A stretch of 64,000 nucleotides of DNA, from NCBI RefSeq assembly GCF_004340965.1, contig NZ_SLYA01000003.1, positions 186,001-250,000 on the forward strand, read 5' to 3'. A model generated the notes under the pieces. The model saw only the letters and a program-made list of their open reading frames with translations, did no database searches and was not told the DNA's origin. A program made the translations under genes and the position numbers. Below, in pieces: positions 52,181 through 60,834 of this stretch. Positions within the stretch are counted from its first letter, which is position 1. Each line of letters starts with the position of its first letter. The stretch comes from Sphingomonas sp. PP-CE-1A-559 (GTDB lineage: Bacteria > Pseudomonadota > Alphaproteobacteria > Sphingomonadales > Sphingomonadaceae).

Positions 52181-54493
52181 CTAGATCGCATGCCCCTCGG
52201 TATCGCGCAGCACTTCGCGGCGGCCGACGTGATCCGGGCGGCCGACGATGCCGTCTTTCTCCATCCGCTCGATCAACCGCGCGGCCGAGTTGTAGCCGAT
52301 TCGCAACTGCCGCTGGAGCCACGAGGTCGATGCCTTTTGCGACTCGCAGACCAGCTGGATCGCCTGGCGATATTGCTGGTCCTCCGCCGAATCCTCACCC
52401 GTCGGCGAGCCCTCCAGCGCGAAGCTCTCCTCGGGCTCCTCGGTCACCGACGAGATGTAATCCGGCAGCCCCTGCGAGCGCCAGTGATCCGCCACCAGCC
52501 GCACCTCGTCGTCGGTCACGAACGGCCCGTGAACGCGGACGATGCCCTTGCCGCCGGGCATGTAGAGCATGTCGCCCTTGCCGAGCAGCTGCTCCGCGCC
52601 CTGTTCGCCGAGGATGGTGCGCGAATCGATCTTCGAGGTGACATGGAAGCTGATCCGGGTCGGCAGGTTGGCCTTGATGACGCCGGTGATGACGTCGACC
52701 GACGGCCGCTGCGTCGCCATGATCAGGTGGATGCCTGCCGCACGTGCCTTCTGCGCGAGCCGCTGGATGAGGAACTCGACCTCCTTGCCCGCGGTCATCA
52801 TCAGGTCGGCGAGCTCGTCGACGATCACCACGATCTGCGGCAGGACGTCGTATTCGAGCTTCTCCTCCTCGTACATCGGCGCGCCGGTGTCGGGATGATA
52901 GCCGGTCTGCACTTTCCGTCCGAGCGGCTGGCCCTTGGCCTTCGCGCCGCGCACCTTGTCGTTGAAACCCGCGAGGCTGCGCACGCCGACGGAGGACATC
53001 TGGCGATAGCGATCCTCCATCGTCTCGACCGCCCATTTCAGCGCGCGCACGGCCTTGGCCGGATCGGTCACGACCGGCGACAGCAGATGCGGAATGTCGT
53101 CGTACATGCTCAGTTCGAGCATCTTCGGATCGATCATGATCATCCGGCACTGGTTCGGCGTCAGCTTGTAGAGCAGCGACAGGATCATGCTGTTCAGCCC
53201 GACCGACTTGCCCGAACCGGTGGTACCCGCGACCAGCAGATGCGGCATCGGCGCGAGATCGGCGATCACCGAATCGCCCGCGATGTTCTTGCCCAGGATG
53301 ATCGGCAACTGCGCCGACTGGTCCTCGAACGTCTGGCTGCCGACGAGTTCGTGCAAGCTGACCGCTTCGCGCCGCGCATTGGGCAGCTCGATGCCGATCA
53401 CGTTGCGTCCCGGGATCACCGCGACGCGCGCGGAAATCGCGGACATGTTGCGGGCGATATCGTCGGCGAGTGCGATCACGCGGCTGGCCTTGATGCCGGG
53501 CGCGGGTTCGAGTTCGTACATCGTCACGACCGGGCCCGGCCGCACTTCGATGATCGATCCCTTTACGTGGAAATCGTCGAGCACGTTCTCGAGCAGCCGC
53601 GCGTTGCGTTCGAGGCCGGCCTTGTCGATCACATTGCCCTGGCTAGGCGGGGAGGGGGTCAGCAGGTCGAGGCTCGGCAGCGTGAAATTGTCGCGCAGGT
53701 CGAGCGACGACTGGCGCTCCTTGGGCTTGGCCTGCGACGGCGCGTTCTGGCGGTCCGCGATGACGGGGGCAGGGCGCGGGTCGGGCTCGGCGACCGCGCG
53801 GGGCTCGACCGGTTTGCGGGTCAGCGTCAGCGGCTCGTCGTCGTCCTCGTCGATCTCCGCAAAGCCGTCATAGCCGAGCGCCTCGGTCCGATTGCGGCGG
53901 GGAAGGCGCCATTTGCGCTCGCCGAGATCGATCTCGATGCTCTTGCCCCAGACGATCGCGCCCGCAATTGCCGCGACCAGCCCGATTGCGCGCGCGGACC
54001 ACAGCTCGGCGACCGGCTGGCCGATGAAGCTCAATGCCCAATGCACCGCGCTGGAGACCGACAGGCCGATCACGCCACCCCATCCGGCGGGAAGCGCCAG
54101 CACCGATGTGCCCGATACGAATGCCAGTGCGCTCGCCATCAGCGCGACGCCGATCGCCGCCCCGCGTACCATCCGCAGCCAATGCCCGAGCGGCGCGTCG
54201 CGCCACAGTCGCATGCCCAGAATCGGTCCGATCGGCAGCAGCAACGCGACCGCGGGTCCGAACAGCGTGAGCGCGATATCCGCGAACCACGCGCCCGGCG
54301 GCCCGACCAGGTTGGCAGGGTCGCCGCCCGATGCGGTGTTGAGCGCGGGGTCGCTCGGGTGATAGCTCGCCAGCGCCAGCGCCATCAATAGCGTGCCGAC
54401 GAACAACGCGATCGCCGCGATCAGCGCGCCGCTGCGGACGGCGCCCGCCTTCACCGTCTCACGCCACAAGGCTGGCTGCGCGCGGCTGGCCAT
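52181..54493 (-). CDS. ftsK: DNA translocase FtsK
   Basis: 770 residues. Four N-terminal membrane helices (to about residue 185), a proline- and acid-rich linker, then the motor: Walker A LLVAGTTGSGKSVGLNSMIL, Walker B IVVIVDELADLMMTAG and GIHLIMATQRPSVDVITG. The C-terminal gamma winged helix (QLRIGYNSAARLIERMEKDG) reads KOPS. It pumps DNA at the septum and activates XerCD recombination at dif. Confidence 0.96.
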   Translation of the reverse strand: MASRAQPALWRETVKAGAVRSGALIAAIALFVGTLLMALALASYHPSDPALNTASGGDPANLVGPPGAWFADIALTLFGPAVALLLPIGPILGMRLWRDAPLGHWLRMVRGAAIGVALMASALAFVSGTSVLALPAGWGGVIGLSVSSAVHWALSFIGQPVAELWSARAIGLVAAIAGAIVWGKSIEIDLGERKWRLPRRNRTEALGYDGFAEIDEDDDEPLTLTRKPVEPRAVAEPDPRPAPVIADRQNAPSQAKPKERQSSLDLRDNFTLPSLDLLTPSPPSQGNVIDKAGLERNARLLENVLDDFHVKGSIIEVRPGPVVTMYELEPAPGIKASRVIALADDIARNMSAISARVAVIPGRNVIGIELPNARREAVSLHELVGSQTFEDQSAQLPIILGKNIAGDSVIADLAPMPHLLVAGTTGSGKSVGLNSMILSLLYKLTPNQCRMIMIDPKMLELSMYDDIPHLLSPVVTDPAKAVRALKWAVETMEDRYRQMSSVGVRSLAGFNDKVRGAKAKGQPLGRKVQTGYHPDTGAPMYEEEKLEYDVLPQIVVIVDELADLMMTAGKEVEFLIQRLAQKARAAGIHLIMATQRPSVDVITGVIKANLPTRISFHVTSKIDSRTILGEQGAEQLLGKGDMLYMPGGKGIVRVHGPFVTDDEVRLVADHWRSQGLPDYISSVTEEPEESFALEGSPTGEDSAEDQQYRQAIQLVCESQKASTSWLQRQLRIGYNSAARLIERMEKDGIVGRPDHVGRREVLRDTEGHAI

Positions 54494-54636
54494 GACCCGT
54501 ATTCTCCAAATTCTCTACAATAGAGAAATGCATCGTCCCCGGCAGCGTCAACGTCAAGATAACCGCGCTGCAACACGGGTTAAACCGCGTCGGGAACGTC
54601 GTTGGCAGCGACCCGCGGTCGGGATAAAGCGGCGGC

Positions 54637-55851
54637 ATGGACACAGATGTAATCATCCTCGGTGGCGGGCTGGTCGGCGCGACGCTCGCCGTGGCGCTCG
54701 ACGTGCACGGCATCTCGACGATCGTGATCGATCCCGCCGACCCCGCGGTGACGCTGGCGCCCGGCTTCGATGGCCGTGCCTCGGCAGTCGCGAGCGCGAG
54801 CCACCGCATGCTCGACGCGATCGGGATCGGTGCAACGCTGGCAGGGCAGGGGTGTGCCATCCGCCAGATTCGGGTCAGCGACGGCCTCGAACCCGGCGCG
54901 CTCGATTTTGTCCCCGCCGCGGACGATGGCGCGCTCGGCACGATGTACGAGAACAAGCTGCTCCGCCGCACGCTGTTCGACGCCGCAACCGCCGCGCCGC
55001 ATGTTGACCTCCGCATGCAGACTCGCGCTACGTCGGTCGACCGTGCCGAATCGGGCGTCACCGCCACGCTGGACTCGGGCGACGTCATTCGCGCGCCGCT
55101 GTTGATCGCCGCGGAGGGCCGCAATTCGCCGACGCGCGAGGCCGCCGGGATCACGATCGCGCGCTGGTCGTACGAGCACACCGCGATCATCGCCGCGTTC
55201 CACCACGAGCGTTCGCACGAGGATGTCGCGTACGAGATCTTCTACGCGAGCGGCCCGTTCGCGCTGCTCCCGCTGCCGGATGACGCCGATGGCCATCGCT
55301 CGGCGATCGTCTGGACGGTCGACGCGAAGAACGCACTCGGCATGCTGAAGCTCGGCGACCGCGCGTTCCTCGCCGAAGCGGAAAAGAGCATGGGCGGCTT
55401 CCTCGGCAGGCTGTCGATGGCGACACCGCGGTCAAGCTACCCGCTCGGCTTCCACCACGCCGCGCGCATCACCGACCAGCGGCTCGCATTGGTCGGCGAC
55501 GCCGGCCACGGCATCCACCCGATCGCCGGGCAGGGCCTCAACCTTGGCTTCCGCGACGTCGCGACGCTCGCCGAAGTGCTGGTCGAGGGCAAGCGTCTCG
55601 GCCTCGATCTCGGCGATGCGGCGCTGCTTGCGCGCTACCAGCGCTGGCGCGGGCTCGACACGTTCATGACCGCCGCCGCCACCGACACGCTCACTCGCCT
55701 GTTCGGTCTCCCTGGCAAGACCGCCAGCGCCGTGCGTCGTTTCGGCATCAGCGCGGTCAATGCGATCCCGCCGCTGAAGGACCGCTTCATGGCCGAAGCA
55801 CGCGGTGAATCGGGTGACCTGCCAAAGCTTTTGCAGGGTCTCAAGATCTGA
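54637..55851 (+). CDS. UbiH/UbiF-family FAD-dependent hydroxylase
   Basis: 404 residues. FAD motif VIILGGGLVGATLAVAL, second motif GFDGRASAVASASHRML and the conserved LVGDAGHGIHPIAGQGLNLG, typical of ubiquinone-ring hydroxylases (UbiH, UbiF, UbiI). Which ring position it acts on cannot be told from sequence. Divergent from ftsK with 143 bases between. Confidence 0.9.
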   Translation: MDTDVIILGGGLVGATLAVALDVHGISTIVIDPADPAVTLAPGFDGRASAVASASHRMLDAIGIGATLAGQGCAIRQIRVSDGLEPGALDFVPAADDGALGTMYENKLLRRTLFDAATAAPHVDLRMQTRATSVDRAESGVTATLDSGDVIRAPLLIAAEGRNSPTREAAGITIARWSYEHTAIIAAFHHERSHEDVAYEIFYASGPFALLPLPDDADGHRSAIVWTVDAKNALGMLKLGDRAFLAEAEKSMGGFLGRLSMATPRSSYPLGFHHAARITDQRLALVGDAGHGIHPIAGQGLNLGFRDVATLAEVLVEGKRLGLDLGDAALLARYQRWRGLDTFMTAAATDTLTRLFGLPGKTASAVRRFGISAVNAIPPLKDRFMAEARGESGDLPKLLQGLKI

Positions 55852-55899
55852 GACAGGCGATCTGCCGCTCATAAGCGGCAGCGCTCTGTCACGACGATC

Positions 55900-55985
55900 T
55901 CGCCAATTGGACCCCGGCCTCCACCGGAAAATGCGTCTGTTCTACCGCGAGAGGCACTGACCGTATTGGGGGCCGGAGTCCGGTG
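55900..55985. repeat. Degenerate family C-like element
   Basis: CCAATTGGACCCCGGCCTCC at the left and TTGGGGGCCGGAGTCCGGTG at the right recall the family C arms, but the arms pair poorly. Between the hydroxylase and the UDG gene. Confidence 0.4.
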
Positions 55986-55991
55986 AGCGTT

Positions 55992-56726
55992 TCAAACCGC
56001 CCCACGTAACTCCAGCGCCCGCGCAAACACCGCGTCGAACATTTCCGCCGTCAGCACACCGGTATTCACGTTGTAGCGTGAGCAGTGGAAGCTATCGATC
56101 AGGATGCGGCCGTCGGGCATCACATGCTCCGCGCCGTGGGCAAAGCGCGCTTTCGGCAACCGACCGCCGAGCATCTTCACCGCCGACTGATGCGCGATAT
56201 GCCCCAGCGCCACGAACACCCGCGCGGTCGGCACCGCATCCGCCTGCGTCTCGAGGAACGGCCGGCAGGTGCGGATTTCCTCCGGCGTCGGCTTGTTCTC
56301 GGGCGGCAGGCACTTCACCGCGTTGAGGATGATCGCGCCGTCCAGCGCCAGCCCGTCCTCGGCCTTCGCACCATATGTCCCGGTCGCAAGCCCGAACCGC
56401 CCGAGCGTCTCGTACAGGAACTGCCCCGCATAATCGCCGGTGAACGCGCGGCCCGTTCGGTTCGCGCCATGCTTGCCCGGCGCGAGGCCGATGATGCCGA
56501 GCCACGCCGCGGGATCGCCGAACGCAGGGACCGGCGCGTTCCACCAGGTCGGGAACTCGGTGCGCAGCTGCTCGCGCACCGCGACGAGGCGAGGGCAGAG
56601 CGGGCAGTCATGCGGCGGCTCGGTCTCGGGCAACGCGGAGACAGGCGCGAAGACGGTTGTGACGTCGACGTCGCCGGTCTCTTCGACGGTTTCGGGAAGC
56701 TCGTTGGTGTAAGGTGTGGAATCCAT
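55992..56726 (-). CDS. Type 5 (UdgB-like) uracil-DNA glycosylase
   Basis: 244 residues. Cys41 and Cys44 (HDCPLCPR) plus later cysteines in NAVKCLPPENKPTPEEIRTC fit the four ligands of a 4Fe-4S cluster. Active-site motif LGIIGLAPGKHGANRTGRAF (motif 1) and SFHCSRYNVNTG (motif 2) match family 5. It removes uracil and other deaminated bases from DNA. Divergent from folK, 22 bases apart. Confidence 0.88.
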   Translation of the reverse strand: MDSTPYTNELPETVEETGDVDVTTVFAPVSALPETEPPHDCPLCPRLVAVREQLRTEFPTWWNAPVPAFGDPAAWLGIIGLAPGKHGANRTGRAFTGDYAGQFLYETLGRFGLATGTYGAKAEDGLALDGAIILNAVKCLPPENKPTPEEIRTCRPFLETQADAVPTARVFVALGHIAHQSAVKMLGGRLPKARFAHGAEHVMPDGRILIDSFHCSRYNVNTGVLTAEMFDAVFARALELRGAV

Positions 56727-56748
56727 GGGATTGCGCTAGGCGGACCAA

Positions 56749-57258
56749 ATGTCGCCTGCAACCCCGCACCCGACGATCGCGCAGGCCGCCACCACCTACG
56801 CGATCGCGCTCGGCTCCAACCGCCGCGGCCGTCACGGGAGCCCCGAGCGCGAGATCGCCGCCGCTTTGGAGACGCTCGGCACTGTCGTCGCACGATCGCC
56901 GACCGTCGCCAGCGCACCGCTTGGCCCTTCGAACCGCCGCTACGCCAACGCCGTCGCGCTGATCGAAACGCAGGAGGACCCCGCCGCGCTGCTGGTCCGC
57001 CTCAAACGGATCGAACGCGCGTTCGGCCGCCGCCCCGGCCGCCGCTGGGGCAGCCGCGTCATCGACCTCGACATCATCCTCTGGTCCGGCGGCGCGTGGT
57101 CGTCGCCCGGTCTCACCGTTCCGCACGCCGCGTTCCGCACCCGCAGTTTCGTCCTCGGCCCCCTCGCAGGGTTAATCCCGAACTGGCGCGATCCGCTGAC
57201 CGGGCGAACGATCCGGCAATTGGCGCAATCGGTTGACCGAAAGCGGCCACGCGATTAG
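56749..57258 (+). CDS. folK: 2-amino-4-hydroxy-6-hydroxymethyldihydropteridine pyrophosphokinase
   Basis: 169 residues. HPPK signatures: YAIALGSNRRG, FGRRPGRRWGSRVIDLDIIL (with the two metal-binding aspartates) and VPHAAFRTRSFVLGPLAGL. It transfers pyrophosphate to the pterin in folate synthesis. Followed 21 bases later by tRNA-Lys. Confidence 0.93.
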   Translation: MSPATPHPTIAQAATTYAIALGSNRRGRHGSPEREIAAALETLGTVVARSPTVASAPLGPSNRRYANAVALIETQEDPAALLVRLKRIERAFGRRPGRRWGSRVIDLDIILWSGGAWSSPGLTVPHAAFRTRSFVLGPLAGLIPNWRDPLTGRTIRQLAQSVDRKRPRD

Positions 57259-57279
57259 GTGCGCGGTCCACGATGGCGG

Positions 57280-57355
57280 GGGTCCGTAGCTCAGTTGGTA
57301 GAGCAAGCGACTTTTAATCGAGAGGTCCCGGGTTCGAGCCCCGGCGGACCCACCA
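57280..57355 (+). tRNA. tRNA-Lys (anticodon TTT)
   Basis: 76 bases including encoded CCA. Acceptor GGGTCCG/CGGACCC, D arm GCTC/GAGC, T arm CCGGG-TTCGAGC-CCCGG, anticodon loop CTTTTAA. The anticodon stem AGCGA/TCGAG pairs only in its inner three positions; the outer two are G-A and A-G mismatches. Confidence 0.9.
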
Positions 57356-57402
57356 TCGATGCCTCGGGCGTTGCGCCGAGCAGGCGGCGGCATGTCCCGG
57401 CG

Positions 57403-58083
57403 ATTCTCGCGGGTGCGTCGGTCGCGGCTATCGGGCTAGCCCTCATCCTCCTCGTCGGACTCGCGGTCGATCACTGGCCGTTCGCGTTCGACCGGTCGAT
57501 CATCCTCGGCCTGCGCGCGTGGGGCGGGCCGTCATGGCTGCCCAAGGTCGCAGCCGACGTCACCGCGCTCGGCGGCGGTATCGTCCTGACGATCGTCGTG
57601 GTGGTCGCCGCTGGCCTGCTGATCGTCCAGCGCCTCTGGCTGACCGCAGCCGCCATGGTCGCGGCCAGCGGCACCGGCAATATCGTGGTCGAACTGGTCA
57701 AGCTGCAGGTCGCCCGCCCGCGCCCCGACATCGTCGCGCACCTCGTCACGGTCACGCATATGAGCTTCCCGAGCGGGCATTCGGCGAACAGCGCGATCGT
57801 CTATCTCACGCTCGCCGGCCTCGCTTCGCAGGTAACTCGGGACCGTGCGACCCGAGCGTATCTGCTGGTCGTCGCGATCCTGCTGGTCGGCGCGATCGGC
57901 TGCAGCCGCGTGTATCTGGGCGTCCACTGGCCGAGCGACGTGCTGGCCGGATGGAGCTTCGGCACGCTCTGGGCGCTCGCCTGGTGGCTGGCGACCGCCC
58001 GCGCGCGACGGGCGATCGGCGGCGAGCGCCACGCGTTCGGCACCCCGCCCGCCGATCCGCCCCCCGATCTGTCCGCGTCCTAG
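57403..58083 (+). CDS. PAP2-family membrane phosphatase, start unresolved
   Basis: About 226 residues of open frame from a tentative ATT at 57403. After the tRNA there is no in-frame ATG, GTG or TTG before the first helix (VAAIGLALILLVGLAVDHWP); the ATG at 57392 is in another frame, one base short of joining. The phosphatase motifs are complete: KLQVARPRPD, SFPSGHSANSA and SRVYLGVHWPSD. Six membrane helices. It dephosphorylates lipid phosphates such as phosphatidate or undecaprenyl diphosphate. Overlaps galE by four bases at the 3' end, tail to tail. Confidence 0.75.
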   Translation: MLAGASVAAIGLALILLVGLAVDHWPFAFDRSIILGLRAWGGPSWLPKVAADVTALGGGIVLTIVVVVAAGLLIVQRLWLTAAAMVAASGTGNIVVELVKLQVARPRPDIVAHLVTVTHMSFPSGHSANSAIVYLTLAGLASQVTRDRATRAYLLVVAILLVGAIGCSRVYLGVHWPSDVLAGWSFGTLWALAWWLATARARRAIGGERHAFGTPPADPPPDLSAS

Positions 58084-59078
58084 CGGCCCTTCTCGGCGAG
58101 CGCCCGCTCCCATGCCAGCGCATCGCGGACGATGCCGTCCAGATCGGCATGGCGCGGCGTCCAGTCGAGCGTCTCCAGGATCGCGCGATTGTCCGAGATC
58201 AGCATCGCCGGATCGCCCGCGCGACGCCCTTCGAGGCGACGTTCGATCGTCCGGTTGGTAACCTTGTCGACCGCATCGAGCACCTCGAGCACCGAGAAGC
58301 CCTTGCCATAGCCCGCGTTGAGCGTGTGGCTCTTGGCGGGGTCCGCGACCAGGACTTCCAGCGCGGCGACATGCGCGGCGGCAAGGTCGGTGACGTGGAT
58401 GTAATCGCGCACGCCGGTGCCGTCGGGGGTGGCGAAGTCGGTGCCGTAGACGCCTACCGCGTCGCGCTTGCCGGTCGCGGCCTCGACCGCGATCTTGATC
58501 AGGTGCGTCGCGCCAACCGTGGACTGCCCGCTGCGTCCCTGCGGATCGGCGCCGGCGACGTTGAAGTAGCGCAGCGCCGCATAGTTCATCGGATGCGCCG
58601 CGGCGACGTCGCGCAGCATCGCCTCGGTCATCAGCTTCGACATGCCGTAGGGGTTGATCGGCACGGTCGCATCGCCTTCCGCGACGGGCACCTTCTCGGG
58701 CGTGCCATAGGTCGCGGCGGTCGACGAGAAGATGAAGTGCGGCACGCCTTCGACGACCGCGCTCTCGATGAGCGCACGGCTCGCGGCGGTGTTGTTGCGG
58801 TAATATTTGAGCGGATCGCTGACCGACTCGGGCACTACGACCGAGCCAGCGAAATGCATGATCGCCTTGACGCTATGCTCGCGGATCGCCGCGCGGACCT
58901 TCGCATCATCGGCGACGTTCGCCTCGACGAGTGCGGCGCGCGGATCGACCGCCCAGTCGAATCCCGTAACGAGATTGTCGAGCACGACGACGTCATACCC
59001 CGCATCGAGCAACGCCAGCACCGCGTGGCTGCCGATATAGCCGGCCCCGCCAGTCACCATAACCTTACCGTCAATCAC
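58080..59078 (-). CDS. galE: UDP-glucose 4-epimerase
   Basis: 332 residues. NAD motif VMVTGGAGYIGSHAVLALL, catalytic Ser and Tyr in FIFSSTAATYG and NPYGMSKLMTE (YxxxK), plus ALRYFNVAGADPQGRSGQ. It interconverts UDP-glucose and UDP-galactose for surface polysaccharides. Divergent from msrA with 59 bases between. Confidence 0.94.
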   Translation of the reverse strand: MIDGKVMVTGGAGYIGSHAVLALLDAGYDVVVLDNLVTGFDWAVDPRAALVEANVADDAKVRAAIREHSVKAIMHFAGSVVVPESVSDPLKYYRNNTAASRALIESAVVEGVPHFIFSSTAATYGTPEKVPVAEGDATVPINPYGMSKLMTEAMLRDVAAAHPMNYAALRYFNVAGADPQGRSGQSTVGATHLIKIAVEAATGKRDAVGVYGTDFATPDGTGVRDYIHVTDLAAAHVAALEVLVADPAKSHTLNAGYGKGFSVLEVLDAVDKVTNRTIERRLEGRRAGDPAMLISDNRAILETLDWTPRHADLDGIVRDALAWERALAEKGR

Positions 59079-59137
59079 GCGCGTCTCCTCTTTGTTGCGG
59101 GGTAGCGACTTCCTACATTGGCGGAAAGGAGATCGTT

Positions 59138-59680
59138 ATGACGGATTATGTAACGCTGGCCGGCGGCTGCTTCTGGTGCACCGAGGCTGTGTTCAAGGAC
59201 GTGATCGGCGTCGAGTCGGCCGAGAGCGGGTATATCGGCGGGCATGTCCCTGATCCGACGTACAAACAGGTGTGCGGCGGCGACACCGGCCATGCCGAGG
59301 CGATCCGCATCGGCTTCGATCCGGAGCAGCTGAAGCTCGGCGATTTGCTCGATATCTTCTTCGCGACGCACGATGCGACGACGCTGAACCGGCAGGGCAA
59401 CGATGTCGGCACGCAGTATCGCTCGGCGATGTTCCCCGCGGACGATGCACAGAAGGCTGAGATGGAAGCGGCGTTGGCCCGCGCTCAGGCGGACTCGCCC
59501 AAGCCGATCGTCACGACTATCGAGCCGATGGATACGTGGTACGAAGCCGAGGGCTATCACCAGGATTACTGGGAAACGTCGGGTCGCTCGAACCCATACT
59601 GCATGGCGGTGATTCCCCCGAAGCTGCAGAAGCTGCGCAAGAGCTTCGCGGCGCGGTCCAAGGCGGCGGTGAACGCGTAA
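59138..59680 (+). CDS. msrA: Peptide methionine-S-sulfoxide reductase MsrA
   Basis: 180 residues. Catalytic Cys11 in LAGGCFWCTEAVF; ESGYIGGHVPDPTYKQVCGG, THDATTLNRQGNDVGTQYRS and YHQDYWETS complete the family pattern. Repairs oxidised methionine (S epimer). AAGGAGAT precedes the ATG. Confidence 0.95.
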   Translation: MTDYVTLAGGCFWCTEAVFKDVIGVESAESGYIGGHVPDPTYKQVCGGDTGHAEAIRIGFDPEQLKLGDLLDIFFATHDATTLNRQGNDVGTQYRSAMFPADDAQKAEMEAALARAQADSPKPIVTTIEPMDTWYEAEGYHQDYWETSGRSNPYCMAVIPPKLQKLRKSFAARSKAAVNA

Positions 59681-59694
59681 CATTGACAATGCTG

Positions 59695-59772
59695 TTCCCC
59701 CGCGGACGCGGGGGCCCAGCTAAATACCGCAGTCCAACTTGGCTTCTGGACCCCCGCCTCCGCGGGGGGACG
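59695..59772. repeat. Family F-like palindromic element
   Basis: TTCCCCCGCGGACGCGGGGG and CCCCCGCCTCCGCGGGGGGA arms with GGCCCAG and TTCTGGAC inside, about 78 bases. It fills the gap between convergent msrA and the Sua5-type gene. Confidence 0.8.
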
Positions 59773-59774
59773 GA

Positions 59775-60788
59775 TTATCGGTGAGCGGCACGGCGCAAGC
59801 GGTCGTTGATCGCTTCACCAATGCCTTTAGATGGGATCGGCGCGATGGCGATCCTTGGGTGATCGTTTGCATCGGCAGCGTGAAGCAGATCGAACAGCCG
59901 CGTCGCGGCCTCGACTAGGTCACCCGATGCGGAGAGGGTTATGTCGCCCTCGACGTCGCCAAACCCGATTAGCCACTCGTCCGATTTTGCCTCGGTCGCA
60001 TTCAACCGAAGTGGTTTGCTTGGCGCATAATGGCTCTCAAGCTGCCCCGGCGCCGTCACCCCAATCCCCCCCGGCGAAGGCCGGGGCCCAATTGGGGGAC
60101 GGTCATGACGCAGGTCGTGCCCGGTTACATCCGACGTTCCAATTGGGCCCCGGCCTTCGCCGGGGGGGTGTTGGAGGTGGGTTAGCAGCGCCTCCGCGGT
60201 AACCGGCCCCGGCCGCAACACCGTCCGCCCCGCCACGATCGTCGACTCCAATCCCGCCTCGGTAGCCCCATCGTCGAGGATCAGCGGTACGTTCCCCCCC
60301 AAGCTCCCCGCAACATGCGCAGCGCAAGTCGGACTGATCCCCCCGCTCGCATTGGCCGAAGGCGCCGCCAAAGGCCGCCCCGACGCCGCAATCAACCCCT
60401 GCATCGCCCGATGCCGCGGCACCCGGATCGCGATCGTATCCAACCCCGCCGTCACCAGCGAAGCGATCCCCGAATCCCCCCGCACCGGCAGCACCAACGT
60501 CAAAGGCCCCGGCCAGAACGCCGCCGCCAACGCCCGAGCATCCGCATCGAACACCGCGATCCGATCCGCCGCCGCCAGGTCCGCCACATGCACGATCAGA
60601 GGATTGAAACTCGGGCGCCCCTTGGCCGCATAAATCCGCGCCACCGCCTCCGCATTGGTCGCGTCCGCCGCGAGCCCGTACACCGTCTCGGTCGGCACCG
60701 CGACGATCCCCCCGTCGCGAATCAGTGCGGCGGCTTCGGCGATCGCGGCCGTGCCGTAAGGTAAAATCCGAGGGTGTGGACGGGTCAT
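59775..60788 (-). CDS. Sua5/YciO/YrdC-type L-threonylcarbamoyladenylate synthase with an in-frame family C insertion
   Basis: 337 residues from MTRPHPRILPYGTAAIAEAA. The YrdC domain is complete (GGIVAVPTETVYGLAADATN, IYAAKGRPSFNPLIVHV, LAAPSANASGGISPT, TIVAGRTVLRPGPVTAEALL). The C-terminal Sua5 domain starts at VTAPGQLESHYAP. Between them residues 207-241 are encoded by a complete family C palindrome, giving HPPGEGRGPIG and RPPIGPRPSPGG. It makes threonylcarbamoyl-AMP for t6A37 in ANN-decoding tRNAs. The insertion is in the interdomain linker, so function is probably kept. Confidence 0.9.
   Translation of the reverse strand: MTRPHPRILPYGTAAIAEAAALIRDGGIVAVPTETVYGLAADATNAEAVARIYAAKGRPSFNPLIVHVADLAAADRIAVFDADARALAAAFWPGPLTLVLPVRGDSGIASLVTAGLDTIAIRVPRHRAMQGLIAASGRPLAAPSANASGGISPTCAAHVAGSLGGNVPLILDDGATEAGLESTIVAGRTVLRPGPVTAEALLTHLQHPPGEGRGPIGTSDVTGHDLRHDRPPIGPRPSPGGIGVTAPGQLESHYAPSKPLRLNATEAKSDEWLIGFGDVEGDITLSASGDLVEAATRLFDLLHAADANDHPRIAIAPIPSKGIGEAINDRLRRAAHR
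60066..60170. repeat. Family C element inside a coding sequence
   Basis: CCCCGGCGAAGGCCGGGGCC and the complement near 60141-60166 each flanked by CAATTGGG, same as the intergenic copies at 10572, 14174 and 62571. It is read in frame by the Sua5-type gene. Confidence 0.88.
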
Positions 60789-60834
60789 TCCACAGGCGTA
60801 TAGCGGGTCCAAACCGTAGCGATAAGAGGATGCG

